From the NCBI GenBank assembly GCA_002509495.1, contig DAEV01000049.1, positions 1 to 7,757 on the forward strand: a stretch of DNA of 7,757 nt. The letters run 5' to 3'. Numbering within the stretch: the stretch's first letter is position 1; each line of letters opens with the position of its first letter. This document shows, piece by piece, positions 1-5,796 of the stretch. The translations under genes were made by a program, and so were the position numbers. The notes under the pieces are model-generated. The model was given only the letters and a program-made list of their open reading frames with translations, made no database searches and was not told the DNA's origin. The DNA comes from Methanolinea sp. UBA473 (lineage in GTDB: Archaea; Halobacteriota; Methanomicrobia; Methanomicrobiales; Methanospirillaceae).

Positions 1-66
1 GGGATTGGTGTCCGGGTGGCGGTTACCGTGGGGGTATTGGTCGGGGTGGGGGTCTGGGTGGGGGTT
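1..66 (-). repeat. Low-complexity Thr/Pro-coding tract with G-rich opposite strand
   Basis: This end of the caspase-like gene encodes a run of Thr-Pro and Thr-rich units (about residues 415-442), a typical flexible, possibly O-glycosylated spacer of archaeal surface proteins. The plus strand, which is the template strand, carries closely spaced G-tracts at 43-46, 48-52, 56-58 and 60-64 with loops of 1, 3 and 1 bases. A shorter tract of the same kind lies near 409-420 and encodes the first linker. Confidence 0.7.
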
Positions 67-1328
67 ATGGTTGAAGTCGCAGTGGAGTGGGTCTCCCGTA
101 TGGTGAACGATCCCGAACCGGAATATGCCTTCACCAGCACATAGTATGTACCGAAGAAGGGATTTGACAGGGTGATGCTCTCGTCCGCCGAACTCGTAAA
201 TGCCGCATAATCGTAGGAACTTGTTGTCGGCACCGATCCCTTCCGAATATACAGGTCGAAATCCGCATCGGCGGGTCCGTCGAGCGTCACTGTGCAGCCG
301 GACACTCCACCTGGCAGACTGAAGGAATAGGTTGCCGTTCCTCCGGAACCGAGTGACCCCGTGACTGTTTTCCCGGTGATGTCCCCGCCGTTGATCACCT
401 GGGTTGAGGTGGGGGTCGGGGTCGCACTGAGCGGGTAGATCTCCACTTCCGAGCCCGTGTCCCCATCCGTGATCTGCGGGTGCTGACTGGATTTATAATT
501 GATCGTCGCAGCCCTGGCGGAATAAAACGCCTCTTCCACGGAGATCCACTGGTCGTTATCCGTGTTCGCAGATGCTTTTGTGAGACCTTCCACCAGGAAA
601 TAGGTGAAAAGGCCGTTTTGAAGTGCGGAGATATCCCATGAATCTTCATCGTCATCCGCTGCCGTCAGGACCAGATACTTCCTTCCATTGATATCCCGGG
701 TTAAATCTCTCGCAATCCCATCATCCAGGATGATATCCGTGGAACTCACTGTACCAGGGGGCTGGGCCGGGTTTCCCCTAAGGGTCGTCTTGGTCATGCC
801 GCCGCTGCCGCATGTGTCGATGATGCAGACTGTATTCCTGGAGCTCACGGAAGTGAGCCAGGTCTGCAGTTCGTCATCCGTGATATCGTTGGCAAAGGAG
901 TTATCGAGCGCGTCGTACGGGCATAGTGTCTCCTCGTATCCGTCGGACTCGTCGATCGGAGCCGCATCCAGGAGTTGCCGGTATGTGCCATGCCCGCTGA
1001 AATAGAAGACAACGAGATCGTTGCTGCCTGTCCTCGAGGAAAGTTGAGAGATCGCACCCCTTATCGCGCTCTTTTTGGCCTGGGAATCCTTGTACGCAAA
1101 CACATGGGAAGAGGGAAACCCGCAGTTGTTTACAAGAACGGAACGCATATCATCGACATCATTTCCCGGAAAATCCAGATCTTCGATATACTGGTAGTTA
1201 GTGACACCGATGAGGACTGCCCATTTGTTGTCGTAGTCTGAATCCGCTGCGACTACACAACACAGGACAATAAGCGCCAGGAGCACCGCTCCCCCTTTTC
1301 CCACGTAAGATACTCTGAAAGTTGCCAT
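1..1328 (-). CDS. Secreted caspase-like (peptidase C14 family) protein with PPC-like domain, C-terminally incomplete
   Basis: The minus-strand frame is open from an ATG at 1328 to the window edge (442 codons, no stop), preceded by a GGGGGAG ribosome-binding site 6 bases upstream. Residues 1-28 look like a Sec signal peptide: basic N-terminus, hydrophobic stretch 14-26, likely cleavage after VVAA. Residues about 35-290 form a caspase-like fold with a WAVLIGV first strand, the catalytic histidine in SGHG (H113) and the catalytic cysteine in DTCGSGG (C173). An acidic cluster at 225-229 follows the TA motif where caspase relatives hold the P1 side chain, suggesting basic-residue specificity (inference). 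Residues 255-266 resemble an EF-hand loop (N255, D257, D259, S263, E266). A Thr/Pro linker at 303-310 leads to a beta-rich domain (about 311-413) resembling pre-peptidase C-terminal (PPC) domains, then a second Thr/Pro-rich tail running off the window. It probably acts outside the cell as a cysteine protease; the substrate is unknown. Confidence 0.88.
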   Translation of the reverse strand, partial: MATFRVSYVGKGGAVLLALIVLCCVVAADSDYDNKWAVLIGVTNYQYIEDLDFPGNDVDDMRSVLVNNCGFPSSHVFAYKDSQAKKSAIRGAISQLSSRTGSNDLVVFYFSGHGTYRQLLDAAPIDESDGYEETLCPYDALDNSFANDITDDELQTWLTSVSSRNTVCIIDTCGSGGMTKTTLRGNPAQPPGTVSSTDIILDDGIARDLTRDINGRKYLVLTAADDDEDSWDISALQNGLFTYFLVEGLTKASANTDNDQWISVEEAFYSARAATINYKSSQHPQITDGDTGSEVEIYPLSATPTPTSTQVINGGDITGKTVTGSLGSGGTATYSFSLPGGVSGCTVTLDGPADADFDLYIRKGSVPTTSSYDYAAFTSSADESITLSNPFFGTYYVLVKAYSGSGSFTIRETHSTATSTITPTQTPTPTNTPTVTATRTPI

Positions 1329-1366
1329 TTGGACTCCCCCGCAGCACAAGAAAAAATGTTCCCGTG

Positions 1367-1374
1367 ATTATAAC
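1367..1374 (-). promoter_or_regulatory. Candidate BoxA for the caspase-like gene
   Basis: On the minus strand the sequence GTTATAAT lies about 42 bases before the ATG at 1328. A start roughly 25 bases downstream would leave a leader of about 16 bases holding the GGGGGAG site. It is the best TATA-like element in the gap, but the call rests on sequence alone. Confidence 0.4.
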
Positions 1375-1464
1375 CCATAAAGAACCTAAAGGATTTCGAT
1401 CATGACGGTAAAATCCTGGTTATCGAGATCCTTGCACTCCTGTCGGTCTCAACCCGGTGATCAT

Positions 1465-1473
1465 GTAAATAGC
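1465..1473 (+). promoter_or_regulatory. Candidate BoxA for the RaSEA gene
   Basis: GTAAATAGC is centred about 31 bases before the ATG at 1500, which would give a near-leaderless transcript. That would explain why no Shine-Dalgarno sits at the usual distance from 1500. A second AT-rich stretch at 1480-1487 is too close to the start to serve. Weak call. Confidence 0.3.
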
Positions 1474-1499
1474 TGGAGTGTAAATAATGAAAGCAAGAA

Positions 1500-2486
1500 A
1501 TGCCCGATGAATACCAGGATAAACCCCTTGCCGCCTGGATAGGCAGGGACAGATACCGGGATGCGATCCTGCCCTCTCTTACCGTCATTCTGAAGACAGG
1601 AGGGTGCCGGTGGAACCGGTGCAGGATGTGCAGCTATCGCCATGAGCGGTACGGCCCAATGGAACCCCGGGAACTGGAATGCCGCCTTCTCGGCCAGCTC
1701 GAATGGATCCGAAAGGAATTCCGGATCAGTGAAGTGGAGATTGTCAAGATCTATACTTCGGGGAGTTTCTTAGACCCTGTAGAAGTTCCCGAACGGATTT
1801 TGGACGTGGCAGCCGAACTATTTTCGGGAAAACTGGTTATTGCAGAGACCAGGCCTGAATTTGTCAACGAAGAGGTTCTCACCCGGTTCAGAGAGCGGAT
1901 CGATACCGGGAGTTGGGAAACACCGCTGTATCTGGCGATAGGCGTCGAGACCACAAATGATCATATCCGCGAAAAATGCATCGGAAAAGGATTTACCTTC
2001 CAGGACTTCCTGAGAGGGGCGGATACCGCCCGGATTGCAGGAGCCGGGGTAAAGGCCTACCTTCTCGCAAAGCCATTGTTCCTCACCGAGAAAGAAGCGA
2101 TGGACGATATGCAGACATCGATCCGGGAACTGAAAGGACATGCGGAAATGATCTCCATGAACCCGTGCACCGTCCAGCGTGGCACAGAACAGGAATGGTA
2201 CTGGAAACAGGGGGCTTACCGGCCTCCGTATTTATGGAGCATCCTCTCCATCCTCCGTGATTCTCCGGTGCACCTTAGCTGCGATCCCCTGGGTGGAGGG
2301 CAGTCCAGGGGCCCCCATAACTGCGGAAGATGTGATCAACCCCTGGTGAAAGGTATAAGGGACTATTCCCTTTCGGGTGACCGGCTCCTCCTCGACGAAC
2401 TTTTCGATACCTGGTGCCGGTGCCGGGAGGAGTGGGAGTTTGTCCTTTCGGAAGAGAAACCCTATTGTATGCCGCTCACCCGTTAA
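1500..2486 (+). CDS. raSEA: Archaeosine biosynthesis radical SAM protein RaSEA
   Basis: The 328-residue protein matches the archaeal RaSEA family. With ArcS, this enzyme completes archaeosine (G+) at position 15 of tRNA: ArcS attaches lysine to the preQ0 base, and RaSEA uses a 4Fe-4S/SAM radical reaction to release the formamidine product. Visible landmarks are the cluster-binding cysteines C36, C41 and C44 in GGCRWNRCRMCSY (CX4CX2C, not the common CX3CX2C), the GSFLDP segment (88-93), RPEF (118-121), the GVETTND segment typical of radical-SAM barrels (148-154), and the C-terminal block CDPLGGGQSRGPHNCGRC (261-278) with extra conserved cysteines. ATG 1500 is the first possible start after an in-frame TGA at 1488. 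No other archaeosine gene (arcS, tgtA) is in the window. The stop overlaps that of the convergent downstream gene. Confidence 0.9.
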   Translation: MPDEYQDKPLAAWIGRDRYRDAILPSLTVILKTGGCRWNRCRMCSYRHERYGPMEPRELECRLLGQLEWIRKEFRISEVEIVKIYTSGSFLDPVEVPERILDVAAELFSGKLVIAETRPEFVNEEVLTRFRERIDTGSWETPLYLAIGVETTNDHIREKCIGKGFTFQDFLRGADTARIAGAGVKAYLLAKPLFLTEKEAMDDMQTSIRELKGHAEMISMNPCTVQRGTEQEWYWKQGAYRPPYLWSILSILRDSPVHLSCDPLGGGQSRGPHNCGRCDQPLVKGIRDYSLSGDRLLLDELFDTWCRCREEWEFVLSEEKPYCMPLTR

Positions 2487-3715
2487 CTGCCGCCGCTCTG
2501 CAGTTCGAGCTGTTTCTCGAGCAGGGGTAGGAATGTCCCTGCGTCGCTTACCACTCCTATCGCCTGCATCGTCCCCCGATCCATCAGTTTGGTCACCGAG
2601 GAAGGATTGATGTCGACACAGATCGTCTTCACGGTGGAAGGCAGGCAGTTCCCCACCGCAATGGAATGAAGGAGTGTTGCGATCATCAGGACCATACTGC
2701 AGTCCTGGACATGATCCCGGATCGCATCCTGGGCAACAACCGCATCGGTTACCACATCGGGGAGTGGCCCATCGTCCCGAATGGAACCTGCAAGGATGAA
2801 GGGGACGTGCGTTCTTACGCATTCAAACATGATTCCCCCGGTAATGACACCGTTCTCCACGGCTTTCTGTATGGACCCGGCCCGTATCACCTCCGAAATG
2901 GCATAGAGATGATTCTTGTGTCCTCCCGTGACAGGCTTTCCTGTGGCAAGGTCCATCCCGAGGGATGTACCGAAGAGGTTATACTCGATATCATGGGTGG
3001 CCAGGGCATTCCCTGCAAAAAGCACGTCGATATATCCTTTCCGGATGATGGATGCCAGTGAACGTGCAGCTCCCGTGTGAATGATTGCAGGGCCGCCCAC
3101 AAGCCCGATCTTTCCCTTCTTTCGCTTGATCGCAAGGATCTCTCTGGCTACTTGCGCAATGATGGTCTCGCTGGGCCGTTCCGGGGAGACGGTTCCATGC
3201 ATGAACTCGAACGTGGAGACCTGCCTTGGTCTCTCCGGGGGATTCACCTTGACCCCCTCCACCCCCACCACAACCCTGTCCCCTGCTTTCAACTTGGAGA
3301 GTGGGGTGCAGAGCGCCCTGCTCCTGTCGAGGTCGACCACGATCAGGCAGTCCATCTCGATATGCCCGACAGGGATCCAGGTTCCCCTCACTTTCACATC
3401 CGTGGGGTGATGAGTGGTGGAGTAGAATCCCTTCGGCACAATTCGGTCTCCCTCTGCAGGAATGAGAGCCGCATCTTTCACTTCCGGGGGCCTTGCCCCG
3501 AACCGGTGGATCTCTGAAAGGATGGCAAGGACAGATTCTTCGGTCTCGGCGGAGATGCGGAGCTTCGCATAACTTGGATCGGCCTTCTTTTTACCCACGT
3601 CAAAGACGATGATCTCGAAATTGCCGCCCATATCCATGATCTTATCGAACACCCTTGTCATGATGCCCGAATCGATGATGTGCCCTCCGAGCTCCACTTC
3701 CCGTGAGACCTGCAT
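2483..3715 (-). CDS. LOR/SDH-domain protein, probable archaeal ornithine cyclodeaminase (TIGR00300-type)
   Basis: This 410-residue protein opens with SREVELGGHIIDS and has the roughly 100-residue LOR/SDH region, followed by a linker (about 75-180) and a Rossmann-like C-terminal half with VGGPA (206-210), AGNALATHDIE (234-244) and GGHKNH (264-269). The family includes the ornithine-cyclizing half of cyanobacterial AgrE/ArgZ and archaeal proteins assigned as ornithine cyclodeaminase, which deaminate ornithine to proline with NAD. That would give a route to proline; the exact activity here is inferred from family. The frame can be extended to a TTG at 3787, but ATG 3715 is preferred: relatives begin just before the SREVEL block, and a TTTAAACTA box sits 24 bases upstream, as expected for a leaderless transcript. 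The gene follows cobY but probably has its own promoter. Confidence 0.85.
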   Translation of the reverse strand: MQVSREVELGGHIIDSGIMTRVFDKIMDMGGNFEIIVFDVGKKKADPSYAKLRISAETEESVLAILSEIHRFGARPPEVKDAALIPAEGDRIVPKGFYSTTHHPTDVKVRGTWIPVGHIEMDCLIVVDLDRSRALCTPLSKLKAGDRVVVGVEGVKVNPPERPRQVSTFEFMHGTVSPERPSETIIAQVAREILAIKRKKGKIGLVGGPAIIHTGAARSLASIIRKGYIDVLFAGNALATHDIEYNLFGTSLGMDLATGKPVTGGHKNHLYAISEVIRAGSIQKAVENGVITGGIMFECVRTHVPFILAGSIRDDGPLPDVVTDAVVAQDAIRDHVQDCSMVLMIATLLHSIAVGNCLPSTVKTICVDINPSSVTKLMDRGTMQAIGVVSDAGTFLPLLEKQLELQSGGS

Positions 3716-3734
3716 GCCTAGGTTTCGGTCACGA

Positions 3735-3743
3735 TAGTTTAAA
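3735..3743 (-). promoter_or_regulatory. BoxA for the LOR/SDH gene
   Basis: Read on the minus strand, TTTAAACTA within an AT-rich block (3734-3750) is centred about 24 bases before the ATG at 3715. This fits leaderless transcription and argues against the TTG start at 3787, which lies upstream of the box. Confidence 0.5.
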
Positions 3744-3817
3744 TTATTTCTGACGATTTGCCTGTAAATGTTCCCTTTGCCTCTCAAAGACCGCTAAAAC
3801 AGAGAATTGGGAGAACA

Positions 3818-4417
3818 CTAAACAAATTCTTCATCCAGCCATTTCTGCGCCAGCGCCAGGTCTTCCCTTGTATTGATATTGAAGGCCAGTCGTGGATCCG
3901 GGACCAGAAGCTGCAATTCATCCTGAGGACGGGTAATCTCCGCCCCGGTCAGAATATTGACCCCTGCCGGGCAGGCCTCAACCCCATCAATCCACTCGAG
4001 ATATGCCGGCCGGCAACCATGCCGGGCGGTCAGGTTCAGGGGCACCCAGGTCGAGAGAGCTTCCCTGCCTTCTTCTCGGTACCGGTCCAGGATGCAGGAG
4101 ACGGTCTCCTTCCCAAGGAATGGGAGGTCTGACACGCTCGTGAACAGCGGTTCATCCTCTCCCAGGGCTTGGACGGCTTCGATGATATCCTCCATGAACC
4201 CTGCCCCGCATGCGGCATAATGTTCGATTCCCCTGGCCCGGCACCAGTTCTGCGTATAAGGTGTTTTTTTCGAGAGAACGATCACGACCTCACATCCTGC
4301 GCCCTCGAAGGCACCGACAACATACTGGACCATGGGGATACCACGAATCGTCACGAGAGGTTTCTCTCCCAGTCCAAGGCGGCTTCCCTCCCCTCCGGCA
4401 AGGATCAGTGCAAGCAT
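3818..4417 (-). CDS. cobY: Adenosylcobinamide-phosphate guanylyltransferase CobY
   Basis: CobY transfers GMP from GTP to adenosylcobinamide phosphate, giving adenosylcobinamide-GDP for attachment of the lower-ligand nucleoside. It is the archaeal, non-homologous replacement for the bacterial CobU activity. The 199-residue length matches the family (about 195-200). The protein shows the nucleotidyltransferase start LILAGGEGSRLG (4-15) followed by EKPL (18-21), the metal-binding-type SD pair in VSDLPF (S96, D97), PAGVNI (150-155) and the C-terminal FNINTREDL block (179-187), all recognisable from methanogen CobY. The ATG at 4417 lies inside the end of cobD (13-base overlap), so the two are very likely translated from one mRNA. 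A GAGG lies about 10 bases upstream of the start, within cobD. The stop is TAG. Confidence 0.92.
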   Translation of the reverse strand: MLALILAGGEGSRLGLGEKPLVTIRGIPMVQYVVGAFEGAGCEVVIVLSKKTPYTQNWCRARGIEHYAACGAGFMEDIIEAVQALGEDEPLFTSVSDLPFLGKETVSCILDRYREEGREALSTWVPLNLTARHGCRPAYLEWIDGVEACPAGVNILTGAEITRPQDELQLLVPDPRLAFNINTREDLALAQKWLDEEFV

Positions 4418-5403
4418 GCGGAAAAAGCCTCGATCAGCCGTTCATTCTCATCCCTTGTCCGGACGGCGATCCGTATGGAATTAGGGAGGCCAAAGGAATG
4501 GCAGTCCCTGACGAGGATTCCCTGCCCCAGGAGTTTTTTGCAGAGCCCTGCCACGTCGTAAGGAAACGTAAGGAGGAGGAAATTCGCCTGCGATGGTGTT
4601 ATGTGGATCGAAAAAGGACGGAGATTTACGATGATCCATTCCCGCTCCTTCCGGATTACCCTCCTGGAGCGATCCAGTTCAGTCGTATGACGGAAGGCTT
4701 CGAGCGCAATCCTCTCTGCGAATGCATTCACGCTCCAGGGCGGCCTGAGGATCTCGAGACGCTGTACCAGGGATGGGTCACCGAATCCGAATCCGAACCT
4801 GATCCCGGGCACTGCGAAACTCTTGGTCAGGGACCGCAGGACGAAAAGGTGCGGATCATCCAGGTCCGCCAGACTCTGGGATGGATCATCCGAAAGATCG
4901 ATGAAGGCTTCGTCCAGGAAAAGTATTCCTCCTTCCTCCCTGCAACGGTCGAGGACGGAAAGTACCTCTTCCCTGGGCAGGAGGGTGCCCGTCGGATTGT
5001 TGGGATTGCAGAGGAACGTTACCCGGACCGGACCGTTCCCCCCCCTGCCTGCTCCGGCCAGCGCGGCGGAGAGCTCGTACTCGCCGAATGTTGGCTCGAA
5101 CGTAACATACCTGTCGCCGGGCGAGAAGACGGCTGCACAAAAGATCCGGAGTATCTCGATCGAGCCGTTACCCAGGGCGATCTCCCCAACGGGTCTTCCA
5201 AAGATTCCTGAGATTGTCTCGCGGAGAACGGTGTAGTTGTCATCAGGGTAGCTGGTGAGGTAGTCCCACGGGAGATCGTGTGGGATTGCGGGCGGGGCAG
5301 GGTTCAGGCTGGCGCTGAAATCCAGCACCCGCGCCCCCAGCGCCGCCTCGATCATGCGGGCCGTTCCGCCGTGGATCACCTTTTGCGGAGTGTCGCCGTT
5401 CAC
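4405..5403 (-). CDS. cobD: Threonine-phosphate decarboxylase CobD (PLP-dependent, aminotransferase fold)
   Basis: This 332-residue fold-type I PLP enzyme carries the N-terminal HGG (11-13) and DFSASLNP (28-35) motifs that separate CobD from the related histidinol-phosphate aminotransferase HisC. Other landmarks are NPNNPTG (133-139), the cofactor-binding DEAF (164-167), the Schiff-base lysine K194 in SLTKSFAVPG, and a substrate-carboxylate arginine in SIRIAV (R311). CobD decarboxylates L-threonine O-3-phosphate to (R)-1-amino-2-propanol O-2-phosphate, the linker that CbiB joins to adenosylcobyric acid. Its product feeds into the substrate of CobY, encoded immediately downstream. The start is a GTG at 5403 with a GGGG about 7 bases upstream; a second in-frame GTG lies just before HGG, so the first 8 residues are uncertain. 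A HisC-like role is possible but less likely beside cobY. Confidence 0.87.
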   Translation of the reverse strand: MNGDTPQKVIHGGTARMIEAALGARVLDFSASLNPAPPAIPHDLPWDYLTSYPDDNYTVLRETISGIFGRPVGEIALGNGSIEILRIFCAAVFSPGDRYVTFEPTFGEYELSAALAGAGRGGNGPVRVTFLCNPNNPTGTLLPREEVLSVLDRCREEGGILFLDEAFIDLSDDPSQSLADLDDPHLFVLRSLTKSFAVPGIRFGFGFGDPSLVQRLEILRPPWSVNAFAERIALEAFRHTTELDRSRRVIRKEREWIIVNLRPFSIHITPSQANFLLLTFPYDVAGLCKKLLGQGILVRDCHSFGLPNSIRIAVRTRDENERLIEAFSACLH

Positions 5404-5445
5404 TTAAAAACCCCGAAATGATAAAAGAAATGTGTGGAGACAATA

Positions 5446-5454
5446 CTGATAAAC
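5446..5454 (-). promoter_or_regulatory. Candidate BoxA for the cobD-cobY operon
   Basis: On the minus strand GTTTATCAG is centred about 47 bases before the GTG at 5403. This predicts a roughly 20-base leader that holds the GGGG near 5411-5414. An alternative AT-rich element at 5421-5429 would give a leaderless transcript. I see no cobalamin riboswitch in this leader, and there is little room for one. Confidence 0.3.
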
Positions 5455-5495
5455 TGATGGAAGTGAACCTGCTCCCAAACAAACAAGTAGAAATA

Positions 5496-5503
5496 TTTAT
5501 ATA
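5496..5503 (+). promoter_or_regulatory. Strong BoxA (TTTATATA) for the cdrS-ftsZ2 operon
   Basis: TTTATATA is a near-ideal archaeal TATA box, with an A-rich BRE-like stretch (AGAAAT) just upstream. A start about 25 bases from its centre falls near 5525, giving a leader of roughly 85 bases before the cdrS ATG at 5609. The symmetric operator lies inside that leader. The box is divergent from the cobD promoter and about 45 bases from it. Confidence 0.75.
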
Positions 5504-5533
5504 CTATTTGGTATAAGTAGGATTCATCTGCAT

Positions 5534-5596
5534 AGTCAGACATTAGAAAGCTCTAGGACTGACACATGTCTGACAAATGTCAGACTACTGTCATAT
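5534..5596 (+). promoter_or_regulatory. Four-box symmetric operator in the cdrS-ftsZ2 leader, probably an RHH binding site
   Basis: A perfect 8-base inverted repeat, GTCTGACA-AA-TGTCAGAC, spans 5568-5585. Each arm has an outer partner: TGACA cores at 5560-5564 and 5571-5575, and TGTCA cores at 5578-5582 and 5589-5593. The pattern is TGACA-N6-TGACA-N2-TGTCA-N6-TGTCA, dyad-symmetric about 5576.5 with 11-base spacing within each pair. A fifth partial copy, AGTCAGAC at 5534-5541, is 44 bases (four times 11) from the matching arm at 5578. The block lies after the predicted transcription start and ends 2 bases before the cdrS Shine-Dalgarno. Spacing by one helical turn fits cooperative binding of ribbon-helix-helix dimers. 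CdrS, encoded directly downstream, is the obvious candidate ligand; that is inference. Confidence 0.65.
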
Positions 5597-5608
5597 TAGG
5601 AGAAAATA

Positions 5609-5785
5609 ATGAAACGCATCACCCTCAGACTGCCAGACCAGCAGATCGAACTGCTCGAGCAGATGGTGGCGGCAGGGGAGTTCCCCACCATCTCCGAAGC
5701 GGTGCGGGATGCGGTGCGCCAGCTGATCGAAAAGCGGGCCGGACGCGTCCTTAAAGAGAGTGACCAGGTTTCATTCAAGGTTTAG
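5609..5785 (+). CDS. cdrS: Ribbon-helix-helix regulator CdrS, 58 residues
   Basis: The ATG at 5609 has AGGAGA 5 bases upstream and reads 58 codons to TAG. The protein is a single ribbon-helix-helix (Arc/CopG-like) domain: DNA-contacting strand KRITLRLP (2-9), helix 1 (about 10-21), the turn GEFPTIS (23-29), helix 2 (about 29-43), and a short polar tail. It closely resembles CdrS of haloarchaea, a small RHH transcription factor encoded next to ftsZ2 that controls division genes. The ftsZ2 start follows after 11 bases, and the ftsZ2 Shine-Dalgarno overlaps this stop codon, so the two genes are almost certainly co-transcribed and perhaps translationally coupled. The four-box operator upstream suggests autoregulation. 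RHH fold and operon position are clear; orthology to CdrS is inferred from sequence and context. Confidence 0.88.
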   Translation: MKRITLRLPDQQIELLEQMVAAGEFPTISEAVRDAVRQLIEKRAGRVLKESDQVSFKV

Positions 5786-5796
5786 GAGGGTACACA

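Noticed and set aside
4210..5211. 333-codon plus-strand open frame
   Set aside because: It lies antisense to cobD and cobY, whose motifs and lengths are clearly those of real enzymes; its own translation matches nothing I know.
5404..5495. Possible cobalamin riboswitch before cobD
   Set aside because: The gap is too short and lacks the conserved B12-box sequence.
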